Positions 8,420-16,955 of a stretch of 64,000 nt of DNA are shown one piece after another. How positions within the stretch are numbered: position 1 is the stretch's first letter; every line of letters begins with the position of its first letter. A model generated the notes under the pieces. It searched no databases and had not been told where the DNA came from. It worked only from the letters and a program-made list of their open reading frames with translations. The stretch covers positions 62,001 to 126,000 of the forward strand of contig JAQBTV010000003.1 of the NCBI GenBank assembly GCA_027624715.1, written 5' to 3'. The position numbers were made by a program, and so were the translations under genes. Source of the DNA: Pseudomonadota bacterium (GTDB lineage: Bacteria; Pseudomonadota; Gammaproteobacteria; Burkholderiales; Eutrophovitaceae).

Positions 8420-9241
8420 ATGACGGAGATTACACACAACGCAAATTTACTTTCGGTTAAAAATATCGAAGTTATTTACGATCACGTCATTCTCGTACTA
8501 AAAGGCGTTTCGTTAGACGTCCCCGAAGGTTCGATCGTTGCATTACTTGGAGGAAATGGCGCAGGCAAATCAACCACGCTTAAATCCATTTCCAATTTGC
8601 TGGGTGCGGAACGTGGGGATGTAACAAAAGGATCGATTATTTTTAAAGATGAAAGAATTGATCAACTTAACCCTTCTACTGTTGTGAAAAAAGGAATAGT
8701 ACAAGTTATGGAGGGTAGGCATTGCTTTGCCCACCTCACCGTTGAAGAAAATTTACTCACTGGCGCATTTAGTCGGAGCGTTTCACGTAAGGAGCTCTCC
8801 GATAGCCTAGAACGCGTCTATGCCTATTTTCCGAAACTCAAGCAGCGTCGCTCTAGTTTGGCTGGGTTTACGTCGGGCGGGGAGCAACAAATGACCGCAG
8901 TGGGACGTGCCCTGATGGCAAAACCAAAAATGATTCTGCTTGATGAGCCCTCCATGGGGCTCGCGCCACAAATTGTCTCGGAAATCTTTGAGATTGTTGA
9001 GGACCTCAACAAAAAAGAAAATGTCAGTTTCTTATTAGCTGAGCAGAACACCACCGTTGCACTGCGTCATGCCGACTATGGATATATTCTTGAAAACGGA
9101 CGCATTGTGATGGACGGCCCCGCTCATGAATTAGCCAATAACGAGGACGTGAAGGAATTTTATCTTGGCATATCGGGGACAGGAAGAAAAAGCTTTAAAG
9201 ACGGAAAGCATTACAGACGGCGAAAACGCTGGCTCGCATAA
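8420..9241 (+). CDS. livF: HAAT-family ABC transporter ATPase, LivF type
   Basis: Second ATPase of the importer. Walker A GGNGAGKST is at residues 44-52, the Q-loop in VQVMEGR near 95-101, signature TSGGEQQ at 151-157, and Walker B MILLDEPSMGLAP from 171. The C-terminus ends in a basic tail of about 20 residues (HYRRRKRWLA). To my knowledge this tail is found in LivF proteins of operons carrying acyl-CoA ligases and is absent from amino-acid LivF; that subfamily point is recalled, not tested. It lies 30 bases after the binding-protein gene. Confidence 0.92.
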   Translation: MTEITHNANLLSVKNIEVIYDHVILVLKGVSLDVPEGSIVALLGGNGAGKSTTLKSISNLLGAERGDVTKGSIIFKDERIDQLNPSTVVKKGIVQVMEGRHCFAHLTVEENLLTGAFSRSVSRKELSDSLERVYAYFPKLKQRRSSLAGFTSGGEQQMTAVGRALMAKPKMILLDEPSMGLAPQIVSEIFEIVEDLNKKENVSFLLAEQNTTVALRHADYGYILENGRIVMDGPAHELANNEDVKEFYLGISGTGRKSFKDGKHYRRRKRWLA

Positions 9242-9310
9242 AAATAAGATTAAGCATTCTCAAAAATCCGCCAATATTTTTTTACGAATCGATTAGTGTA
9301 AGGAGTACAC

Positions 9311-10558
9311 ATGAGCGATCTCAATTCGTTCCTAGATTCCACTGAAACGAGGACTGATGATGAGCGCGAAGCCCAGCTTTTCGCGCGCCTTAAGGAACAA
9401 GTCGGCCATGCGCAAAAAAACTCTGAATATTTTAAGGAACGCCTCAAGGGAATTGACTCAAATTCACTCATTGACCGAGAAGCACTCTGTCAAATTCCAG
9501 TTACCCGTAAAACTGAACTAAAGGCCATACAAGCGGAAGCTCCACCCTTTGGCGGATTAACAACATCACCTGTTAGTAGCCTTGCTCGTTTATTCTCATC
9601 TCCAGGTCCTATCTATGAACCGCAGGCTGTGGATGAAGACTTTTGGCGCTTCAAAAGAGCGTTGTACGCCGTAGGCGTTAGATGTGGCAGTTTGGTCTAC
9701 AACACCTTCTCATATCATTTCACGCCAGCTGGCTTCATGGCAGACTTTGGGGCTCGAGCGCTCGGTTGCGCTGTCTTTCCAGCGGGTGTTGGACAGACTG
9801 AATTACAAGTGCAAACGATTGCTGAGGTTCGTCCTGATGTCTATGCGGGCACACCATCATTTCTTAAGATCTTGCTAGAAAAAGGGAACGAACTTGGCCT
9901 TGATTTATCCAGTCTTAAAAGAGGTATCGTGGGTGGCGAGGCCTTGCTTCCCAGCGCGAGACAAGTATTTCAAGAACATAATATAGATATTCGACAAACG
10001 TACGCGACAGCTGACTTAGGTCTTATTGCGTACGAGACGATCCCCGACGATGGACTAATCATCGATGAGGAGGCACTCGTTGAAATTGTCAGGCCCGGTA
10101 GCAATGATTTAGTTGCTGAAGGCGAAGTCGGTGAGGTTGTTGTCACAATCTTCTCCAAAATATATCCCCTTATTCGATTTGGTACCGGTGATTTATCCAT
10201 GTTCATTCCGGGGAAAAGCACCTGTGGTCGCACGAATAAAAGGTTAAAAGGTTGGATGGGACGTGCCGACCAGACCACTAAAGTAAAGGGAATGTTCGTC
10301 CACCCAGAACAGGTCAACGCCATCGTTAAACGTCATCAAGAAATCGAATATGCCCGGCTGATTGTTGAACATGACTCGTACCACAATGATGTCATGACGC
10401 TTCAGTGCGAGTCGCAGGCTGAGAGTGCAGAGCTTACCGCTGCCATTGTTTCCTCAGTTCGCGACCTTACTAAGTTACGCGGCGGCGTTGCCTATGTTTC
10501 TACGGGTTCGTTAGCACGTGATGGTAAAATAATTGATGATCGTCGAAAATATGATTAA
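9311..10558 (+). CDS. PaaK-like AMP-forming CoA ligase
   Basis: Matches the phenylacetate-CoA ligase family (cytosolic, acid + ATP + CoA). Family features are the central GGEALLPSARQVFQE segment, the DLGLIAYE motif, the IRFGTGDLS motif and the C-terminal GRADQTTKVKGMFVHPEQV hinge and lid. Length (415) is slightly under the usual 430. A strong site AAGGAG lies 5 bases before ATG 9311. It is the second ligase gene of the operon and of a different branch from the first one, so the pair may activate two related acids or two steps. Phenylacetate itself is not indicated, since no other paa gene is present. Confidence 0.88.
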   Translation: MSDLNSFLDSTETRTDDEREAQLFARLKEQVGHAQKNSEYFKERLKGIDSNSLIDREALCQIPVTRKTELKAIQAEAPPFGGLTTSPVSSLARLFSSPGPIYEPQAVDEDFWRFKRALYAVGVRCGSLVYNTFSYHFTPAGFMADFGARALGCAVFPAGVGQTELQVQTIAEVRPDVYAGTPSFLKILLEKGNELGLDLSSLKRGIVGGEALLPSARQVFQEHNIDIRQTYATADLGLIAYETIPDDGLIIDEEALVEIVRPGSNDLVAEGEVGEVVVTIFSKIYPLIRFGTGDLSMFIPGKSTCGRTNKRLKGWMGRADQTTKVKGMFVHPEQVNAIVKRHQEIEYARLIVEHDSYHNDVMTLQCESQAESAELTAAIVSSVRDLTKLRGGVAYVSTGSLARDGKIIDDRRKYD

Positions 10559-10584
10559 TTCTATTACTACAAAGCTAACAACGG

Positions 10585-11184
10585 ATGCCGAGCACCAAGA
10601 CAAATAGGCCCGTAAGCGAGTACCCAGTGCCAACATTGGAGTCGCTGCCAAAAGATATACGAGAAATAATCCTTGCCGTGCAAGAAAAGGCTGGGTTCAT
10701 TCCTAACGTATTCATTACACTCGCTCATCGGCCTGATGAGTTCAGGGCCTTCTTCGCCTACCATGACGCTCTCATGTTACGTGATAGCGGGTTAAGCAAA
10801 GCTGAAAGAGAAATGATCGTGGTCGCAACAAGTGGTGTAAATCGCTGTCTTTATTGTGTCGTTGCCCATGGCGCTATATTGCGGATCTACCAAAAAAATC
10901 CCCTAATCGCGGACCAAATTGCGATCGACCACAAGAAGGCAGATATCACCGATAAACAAAAAGTAATGCTTGACTTTGCGATCAAGCTTGCCAGAACACC
11001 TGAACTCCTGGATCCCACAGACCATCAGCAATTGAGGAATCAAGGCTTCAGCGCAGAGGATATATGGGATATCGGTGCCATTACCGCGTTTTTCGCTCTC
11101 TCCAACAGAATGGCTCATTTGATAGAGATGCGTGCTAACGACGAGTTTTACATGATGGGTAGAATGCCTAAATCTAAAGATTGA
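10585..11184 (+). CDS. AhpD-like peroxidase-related protein
   Basis: Belongs to the carboxymuconolactone decarboxylase/AhpD fold, close to the 'uncharacterised peroxidase-related enzyme' subgroup. The redox motif CLYCVVAHGA gives Cys88, Cys91 and His95, with an upstream Glu in SKAERE (about 75), the arrangement of the AhpD active site. The remaining sequence is helical with FIPNVF near residue 38, as usual for the group. Length is 199. It follows the PaaK-like ligase by 26 bases and is probably the last gene of the uptake operon; a role in protecting from peroxide or in removing a reactive intermediate is inference. Confidence 0.82.
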   Translation: MPSTKTNRPVSEYPVPTLESLPKDIREIILAVQEKAGFIPNVFITLAHRPDEFRAFFAYHDALMLRDSGLSKAEREMIVVATSGVNRCLYCVVAHGAILRIYQKNPLIADQIAIDHKKADITDKQKVMLDFAIKLARTPELLDPTDHQQLRNQGFSAEDIWDIGAITAFFALSNRMAHLIEMRANDEFYMMGRMPKSKD

Positions 11185-11198
11185 AGCCAAAACACTCA

Positions 11199-11241
11199 TT
11201 TATTCTAAATAAATTAAGTTATTCATTCTAATAAAGAATAA
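11199..11241. repeat. AT-rich direct and inverted repeats upstream of aceE
   Basis: The spacer holds TTTAT/ATAAA (11199-11213), a 6-base inverted repeat TTATTC (11219-11224) with GAATAA (11236-11241), and two near-direct copies starting ATTCTAA. It could end the upstream operon or bind a regulator of aceEF. It does not resemble the PdhR operator. Weakly supported. Confidence 0.3.
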
Positions 11242-11253
11242 ATTGATTGAGTT

Positions 11254-11284
11254 TTGCTCTAAAAATCACAACTCCTTGTATAAT
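11254..11284 (+). promoter_or_regulatory. Putative sigma-70 promoter of aceEF
   Basis: A perfect TATAAT (11279-11284) lies 39 bases before the aceE start. TTGCTC (11254-11259) is the best -35 candidate, with a longer than ideal 19-base spacer. The position in the only sizeable gap of the region, before a new functional group, supports it. Confidence 0.45.
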
Positions 11285-11323
11285 TTCTTAATATGGTAAA
11301 TCAACTCAAAGAACTATATATAA

Positions 11324-13984
11324 ATGGCGTCAAATGACCCTGATCCTCAAGAAACCCGAGAATGGCTGGATGCATTAGAAGGAGTCTTAGCTAGCGAGGG
11401 TCCCGAGAGAGCCCACTTTCTTCTTGAGCAACTGATTGAGAAAGGACGTCGTTCCGGAGCGTTTCTTCCTTATAGCGCAAACACTGCGTACATCAATACT
11501 ATCTCGCCATCCAAAGAGGATAAGTCTCCTGGCGATCACGAGCTAGAACATAGAATTCGTAGCTACGTTCGCTGGAATGCGGCCGCCATGGTTTTAAGAG
11601 CGAACAAGAACACGAATGTAGGCGGGCACATCGCAAGCTTCGCATCTGCGGCGACGCTCTACGATATTGGGTTCAATCATTTTTGGCATGCGCCCTCGAA
11701 AAACCACGGCGGCGACTTAATTTTTGCGCAAGGACATTCTGCTCCCGGGATATACGCCAGAGCATTTATGCTGGGCCGATTAACTAAAGAACAAATGGAT
11801 AAGTATCGCCAAGAAGTGGACGGCAATGGTTTATCGTCTTATCCACACCCTTGGCTCATGCCTGATTTCTGGCAATTCCCAACAGTATCAATGGGCTTAG
11901 GTCCAATTATGTCGATCTACCAAGCTCGATTTATGAAATACCTGCAAGATCGGGGTCTTGCGAATACTGAGGGTCGAAAAGTATGGTGTTTTATAGGTGA
12001 TGGTGAAAGCGATGAGCCCGAATCACTTGGAGCGATTGGCGTTGCGGCTCGCGAGAAGCTCGATAACTTAATCTTTGTTGTGAATTGCAACCTACAAAGG
12101 CTAGATGGTCCAGTACGCGGCAACGGAAAAATTATTCAAGAACTAGAGGCTGATTATCGGGGCTCGGGTTGGAATGTAATCAAGCTCATCTGGGGATCTT
12201 ACTGGGATTCATTAATTGCTAGAGACACCAACGGCTTGTTGCTAAAGCTCATGGATGAGACGGTTGATGGTGAGTATCAAACCTACAAAGCTAAAGACGG
12301 CGCTTACGTGCGCGAGCATTTCTTCGGCAAATATCCAGAAACACGCGATATGGTTTCGAACATGTCAGACGACGATATATGGCGACTCAACCGAGGGGGT
12401 CATGATCCCTACAAAATATATGCTGCATACTCAGCCGCAGTCAAGCACACCGGACAACCCACAGTCATCCTCGCAAAGACCATTAAAGGTTATGGTATGG
12501 GGTCTGCAGGTGAGGCTCAAAACATCACCCATCAACAGAAAAAAATGGGGACGACTTCATTAAAAGATTTCCGGGATCGCTTTAAGCTACCCATCGCAGA
12601 CAACGATATTGATGATATTCCTTACCTAACCTTCGCAGACGATTCACCAGAAGCTAAATACATGCACGAACGTCGTGAAGCGCTCGGCGGATATCTTCCA
12701 ACACGGAGAAGGAAAGGGGATACGCTCGAAGCCCCACCCATTTCTGTGTTTGATGCAATGCTAAAAAATTCTGGCGAACGAAAGTTCTCTACAACCATGG
12801 CCTTTGTGCGAATCCTTGGCATGCTTGTCAAAGATAAAACCCTCGGCAAGCGTATTGTGCCTATTGTGCCCGATGAGTCACGTACGTTTGGCATGGAAGG
12901 GATGTTCAGGCAACTCGGCATATGGTCATCGGTTGGTCAACTGTACAAACCCGAAGATGCAGATCAATTAATGTTCTACAAAGAAGACAAGACCGGACAA
13001 ATACTTCAAGAGGGCATCAATGAGGCAGGCGCCATGTCGTCTTGGATCGCCGCAGCGACCTCTTATTCCACACATGGAATCTCGATGATTCCATTTTACA
13101 TATACTACTCAATGTTCGGCTTCCAGCGAGTCGGGGATTTAGCCTGGGCCGCAGGAGATTTAAGAGCAAGAGGATTTTTGGTGGGCGGAACTGCAGGCCG
13201 AACCACACTTAATGGAGAAGGCTTACAACATGAAGACGGGCATAGTCACTTACTCTCGAGCACGATTCCAAACTGCATCTCCTATGACCCGACGTTTGCC
13301 TACGAATTAGCAGTCGTTGTCCAAGATGGGCTTCGACGCATGCACCAAGATCAGGAAGACATTTTCTACTACATCACAGTTATGAACGAAAACTATGCGC
13401 ATCCTGAGCTACCAAAAGGTGCGGAAGAAGGCATTGTGCGCGGGATGTATCAATTACCTGCTCCAAAAAGCAAGCTGAAAAAAGCCCCCAGAGTTCAACT
13501 TCTCGGAAGTGGCACTATACTGCTTGAAGTGATCGCGGCTCAAACGCTGCTAGAGCAAGACTTTGGTATTGTGGCGGACGTTTGGAGTTGCACTAGCTTC
13601 ACTGAACTCAGACGAGACGGCATTTCTGTCTCGCGTTGGAATATGCTGCACCCCGATGAAAATCGTAAACTCAGCTACGTTGAAGAGTGTCTTGGAAAAA
13701 CAGACGGACCTGTCATCGCGGCAACTGACTATATGAGGATCTTTGCTGATCAGATTCGACCCTATATCCCGAATAAAAACTACGTAGTGCTCGGCACAGA
13801 TGGTTTTGGCCGATCCGATACCCGCGAAAAATTAAGAGACTTTTTTGAGGTGGACCGAAGGTATGTTGTGATCGCAGCTCTATCAGCCCTTGTAGATGAA
13901 GGAGTGATACCAAAAAAAGCGGTAGCTGAGGCCATTAAAAAATATGGTGTCAACCCAGAAAAACCAGAACCCACAACGGTCTAA
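11324..13984 (+). CDS. aceE: Pyruvate dehydrogenase E1 component (homodimeric)
   Basis: Thiamine-diphosphate enzyme that decarboxylates pyruvate and passes the acetyl group to the lipoyl arm of E2. Length 886 matches the homodimeric gammaproteobacterial/betaproteobacterial E1 type. The N-terminal GGHIASFASAATLY with FNHFWHAPS, the thiamine-binding motif GDGESDEPES followed by NCN (about 226-255), and the C-terminal LGTDGFGRSDTREKLR are all present. The cofactor fold appears complete. It is followed after 47 bases by aceF, so E1 and E2 are made together; the E3 gene is not in this window. A TATAAT-type promoter lies upstream. Confidence 0.97.
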   Translation: MASNDPDPQETREWLDALEGVLASEGPERAHFLLEQLIEKGRRSGAFLPYSANTAYINTISPSKEDKSPGDHELEHRIRSYVRWNAAAMVLRANKNTNVGGHIASFASAATLYDIGFNHFWHAPSKNHGGDLIFAQGHSAPGIYARAFMLGRLTKEQMDKYRQEVDGNGLSSYPHPWLMPDFWQFPTVSMGLGPIMSIYQARFMKYLQDRGLANTEGRKVWCFIGDGESDEPESLGAIGVAAREKLDNLIFVVNCNLQRLDGPVRGNGKIIQELEADYRGSGWNVIKLIWGSYWDSLIARDTNGLLLKLMDETVDGEYQTYKAKDGAYVREHFFGKYPETRDMVSNMSDDDIWRLNRGGHDPYKIYAAYSAAVKHTGQPTVILAKTIKGYGMGSAGEAQNITHQQKKMGTTSLKDFRDRFKLPIADNDIDDIPYLTFADDSPEAKYMHERREALGGYLPTRRRKGDTLEAPPISVFDAMLKNSGERKFSTTMAFVRILGMLVKDKTLGKRIVPIVPDESRTFGMEGMFRQLGIWSSVGQLYKPEDADQLMFYKEDKTGQILQEGINEAGAMSSWIAAATSYSTHGISMIPFYIYYSMFGFQRVGDLAWAAGDLRARGFLVGGTAGRTTLNGEGLQHEDGHSHLLSSTIPNCISYDPTFAYELAVVVQDGLRRMHQDQEDIFYYITVMNENYAHPELPKGAEEGIVRGMYQLPAPKSKLKKAPRVQLLGSGTILLEVIAAQTLLEQDFGIVADVWSCTSFTELRRDGISVSRWNMLHPDENRKLSYVEECLGKTDGPVIAATDYMRIFADQIRPYIPNKNYVVLGTDGFGRSDTREKLRDFFEVDRRYVVIAALSALVDEGVIPKKAVAEAIKKYGVNPEKPEPTTV

Positions 13985-14031
13985 ACACGATACGGTTTAT
14001 TAAAAAATCGAAGTAATGCGAAGGAATTTAG

Positions 14032-15315
14032 ATGACAACTATTAAAGAAGTTTTAGTTCCCGACATTGGTGACTTTAAAGATATTCCAGTCATTGAAGTA
14101 TTAGTCAAACCTGGAGACCACGTCAAAGCAGAGGACATTCTCATCACACTGGAATCAGACAAGGCAACGATGGAAGTTCCTGCTCCCTTCGACGGGATCA
14201 TTAAAGACCTGCGCGTGAGCGTTGGAGATGCCGTTTCCGAAGGAACCATCATATTAAGCCTTGAGAAACCTCAAGTCGAAGAAGGATCACAAAAAAATGA
14301 AGCGCCCAATACGGCGCCAGCAATTGCACAGGAAGTATCTCCTGCACCACTGGTACCAGTGGTACCGGCTGCGGCAACTAAAACGAGCGCAACAAATGCC
14401 TCCTCAGCGCACGCTAGTCCTGGTATCAGGCGCTTCGCTCGTGAATTAGGTGTAGATATTAACCTGGTATCAGGCACAGGGCCTAAAGATCGAATACTCA
14501 AGGAAGATATTCAAACCTTTGTTAAAAATAGCATGCAAAGCGGTGATATTCGCGTCGCGACTGGATCTGGTTTAGGCTTCAATTTGCCAACGTGGCCAGT
14601 TATCGATTTCGAAAAATTTGGACCTATTGAAAAGAAAATATTATCCCGCATCAAAAAGATTTCAGGCGCAGCGTTACATAGAAATTGGGTCACAATCCCA
14701 CATGTCACGCAACACGATGAAGTAGATATCACAGAGCTAGAAGCATTCCGTAAATCACTGGTTAAAGACGCTGAACAATCTGGCGTTAAAGTGACTCCAT
14801 TAGCACTCATCATGAAAGCAGCCGTAGCTGCTCTTAAAAAATTCCCAGAATTCAACTCGTCTCTAACGCCAGAGGGAAATGCCCTTTTTATCAAACAGTA
14901 CTTCCATATTGGCGTTGCTGTGGATACGCCAGAAGGACTTGTTGTCCCCGTCATCAGGGACGTCGATAAAAAAGGGATTCTTCAAATCGCGGAGGAATTG
15001 GGAAAAGTCAGCGGTAAAGCGCGTGACGGCAAACTCGGGCCTGCCGACATGTCTGGTGGGACGTTCTCCATTTCGAGCTTAGGCGGCATTGGTGGCAGTC
15101 ACTTCACTCCGATCGTCAATGCGCCAGAAGTTGCGATTCTAGGTTTGGCTCGATCTGTGATGAAGCCCATTTGGAACGGAGCGGACTTTACACCTCGACT
15201 GATACTCCCACTATCGCTATCCTACGATCACAGAGTGATCGACGGAGCAGAAGGGGCGAGATTCATTACTTATCTCAACCAAATGCTCAGTGATATTCGA
15301 AGGGTTTTACTTTAA
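14032..15315 (+). CDS. aceF: Dihydrolipoamide acetyltransferase (E2), single lipoyl domain
   Basis: Core subunit of pyruvate dehydrogenase. Domains in order: one lipoyl domain (1-80) with the lipoylated Lys44 in ESDKATMEV; an Ala/Pro-rich linker (about 81-128); a peripheral-subunit-binding domain (about 129-165, GIRRFARELGVDI); and the acetyltransferase core ending in SYDHRVIDG with catalytic His400 and Asp404. At 427 residues it has one lipoyl domain, fewer than the three of E. coli, but within the family range. A ribosome site GAAGGA precedes the ATG. No lpd gene follows, so E3 must be encoded elsewhere. Confidence 0.96.
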   Translation: MTTIKEVLVPDIGDFKDIPVIEVLVKPGDHVKAEDILITLESDKATMEVPAPFDGIIKDLRVSVGDAVSEGTIILSLEKPQVEEGSQKNEAPNTAPAIAQEVSPAPLVPVVPAAATKTSATNASSAHASPGIRRFARELGVDINLVSGTGPKDRILKEDIQTFVKNSMQSGDIRVATGSGLGFNLPTWPVIDFEKFGPIEKKILSRIKKISGAALHRNWVTIPHVTQHDEVDITELEAFRKSLVKDAEQSGVKVTPLALIMKAAVAALKKFPEFNSSLTPEGNALFIKQYFHIGVAVDTPEGLVVPVIRDVDKKGILQIAEELGKVSGKARDGKLGPADMSGGTFSISSLGGIGGSHFTPIVNAPEVAILGLARSVMKPIWNGADFTPRLILPLSLSYDHRVIDGAEGARFITYLNQMLSDIRRVLL

Positions 15316-15365
15316 AAGCTAAAACTACAGTTATGAATTTACTCCGACACTTAGGCCTATAGACC

Positions 15366-16052
15366 TTGGCAATTAGCTCTTGCATAGGGATCCTAGGTGG
15401 CACATTTGATCCAATCCATTTCGCCCATCTTCGATTAGCAGAAGAAGTAGCCGAGGCATTTACACTCGATACAGTTCGCCTTATACCTTCGGCCGACCCA
15501 CCACACCGAGCCTCTCCGAGGGCATCAGCACAAGATCGTTTACGTATGGTTCAGCTCGCACTTAAAGCGGGCGGCGACCATCTCGTAGCAGATGGCCGTG
15601 AGTTAGATCGTGTTGGCAAAAGCTATATGGTGGACACGTTAAGGGTCTTACGAGCTGAAAACCGAAATGCGTCCATCAGTCTAATTCTTGGCACCGACGC
15701 ATTCGTTGAATTGATGACGTGGCATGAATGGCAGCAATTGCTCACGCTGGCTCACATCATTGTGGCCTCACGACCAAATTTACCGATAAGCCAACTTAAT
15801 AATAAACTTAGAGGTGAGTTATTCTCGGAGTTCAAAAAACGTAACAGCGGAGATTACAATGCACTCAAATCATCGACGCACGGATTAATTTATACGTACG
15901 AATTTACATCACTCGAGGTCTCGGGCACTTCATTAAGAAAAAGAATTCAAAGTGGATTGAGCCTTAAGTACCTTTTACCCGATAATGTAATAAACTACAT
16001 TAAAAATCATGGTCTTTACAAGGAGAGCTGTTCTGAATCAAACATTGAGTGA
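15366..16052 (+). CDS. nadD: Nicotinate-nucleotide adenylyltransferase
   Basis: Converts nicotinate mononucleotide and ATP to deamido-NAD in NAD synthesis. The nucleotidyltransferase motif GGTFDPIHFAHL lies near residues 10-21, and the second motif SGTSLRKRI (ISSTxxR type) near 196. Length 228 is slightly long but normal. The start is TTG: an in-frame stop sits at 15360-15362, two codons upstream, and the conserved beta-strand begins at once after it, so no ATG is possible. It begins a tight five-gene run nadD-rsfS-rlmH-maf-rng common in Burkholderiales, and its tail overlaps rsfS. Confidence 0.93.
   Translation: MAISSCIGILGGTFDPIHFAHLRLAEEVAEAFTLDTVRLIPSADPPHRASPRASAQDRLRMVQLALKAGGDHLVADGRELDRVGKSYMVDTLRVLRAENRNASISLILGTDAFVELMTWHEWQQLLTLAHIIVASRPNLPISQLNNKLRGELFSEFKKRNSGDYNALKSSTHGLIYTYEFTSLEVSGTSLRKRIQSGLSLKYLLPDNVINYIKNHGLYKESCSESNIE
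16021..16025 (+). promoter_or_regulatory. Ribosome binding site pointing to a CTG start for rsfS
   Basis: AGGAG inside the 3' end of nadD sits exactly 7 bases before an in-frame CTG at 16033. It lies downstream of the ATG at 16009, which has no ribosome site, and 19 bases from a TTG at 16045. The best-placed start codon is therefore CTG. Confidence 0.5.
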
Positions 16053-16389
16053 TATTGCTGTAGATGCACTAGAGCAAATCAAAGCGCAAGACATCGTTGC
16101 AATAAACATAACCGCATCCAACACCCTTTTTGATCAAATCATTGTTGCCAGTGCGGAGTCAACACGACAAGCACGAGCGTTTGTGAATAACCTCAAAGAA
16201 CGTTTAAAAGGAACTGGGTACTCTGTATTGGGCGTTGAAGGAGAAACATCTGGAGAGTGGGTACTCATTGATCTGGGGGACTTAATTGTTCACGTCATGA
16301 AACCTGATATCAGAACCTACTACAACTTGGAAGACTTGTGGCAAGAAACTCCGTCTTACGAAAAGGGCGGCCGCCAACAAGCTAGCTAA
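16033..16389 (+). CDS. rsfS: Ribosomal silencing factor RsfS
   Basis: Binds ribosomal protein uL14 and blocks joining of the subunits under starvation. The whole RsfS core is visible: ALEQIKAQDIVAINI, then SNTLFDQIIVASAESTRQAR, and the C-terminal GEWVLIDLGDLIVHVM and YYNLEDLW. From CTG 16033 the protein is 118 residues and starts right at the conserved first helix, as in E. coli RsfS. From ATG 16009 it would have 8 more residues with no family match. It overlaps the end of nadD by 20 bases, so translation is probably coupled. Confidence 0.92.
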   Translation: MNQTLSDIAVDALEQIKAQDIVAINITASNTLFDQIIVASAESTRQARAFVNNLKERLKGTGYSVLGVEGETSGEWVLIDLGDLIVHVMKPDIRTYYNLEDLWQETPSYEKGGRQQAS

Positions 16390-16466
16390 AAACAGTTTGG
16401 CTTATCACGAAAATTACCCTCAAATCGGCTTTAACCAAAGCGCCTCGACTATTCTAATTAGCGAAT

Positions 16467-16940
16467 ATGAAAATCAATATTATTGCCGTGGGTCACAAGC
16501 CCCCGAAATGGGCTGAGGAGGGCAGCCAAGAATATCTCAAACGATTTCATCGCGAACTATCTATTTCGGTGACTGAAATTAAACCAGCGCTTCGTATAGG
16601 TGATACTGATAAAAACCACCTTGCCAGGAAAACGGAAAAGGAGCGAATTCTTGCAAAAGCGAATAAAAATGCTTACCTGATCGCATTGGATGAAAGAGGG
16701 AGCCAAACTACTACCAGAAAACTAGCACAGTTAATGAGTATGTGGATGAATGAAGGAGTAGATATTGATTTCGTCATCGGCGGCGCGGACGGCCTTGATC
16801 CAGAAATTAAGGAACAGGCGTTCAGAACGCTTTCGCTATCGGCAATGACTTACCCTCACGCGCTTGCCCGCTTAATTCTCATCGAACAACTCTACCGAGC
16901 GCAGTGTATTATCAGAAATCATCCTTATCATAGAGATTAA
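16467..16940 (+). CDS. rlmH: 23S rRNA pseudouridine-1915 N3-methyltransferase
   Basis: SPOUT-class methyltransferase acting on m3-pseudouridine 1915 in helix 69 of 23S rRNA. Diagnostic features are the SAM-binding FVIGGADGLDPEIK loop (about 106-119) and the nearly invariant C-terminus LARLILIEQLYRAQCI then RNHPYHRD. The trefoil-knot region and length (157) fit RlmH exactly. It follows rsfS by 77 bases and precedes maf by 15, the usual order in this group. Confidence 0.96.
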   Translation: MKINIIAVGHKPPKWAEEGSQEYLKRFHRELSISVTEIKPALRIGDTDKNHLARKTEKERILAKANKNAYLIALDERGSQTTTRKLAQLMSMWMNEGVDIDFVIGGADGLDPEIKEQAFRTLSLSAMTYPHALARLILIEQLYRAQCIIRNHPYHRD

Positions 16941-16955
16941 ATTACATCACACGGC

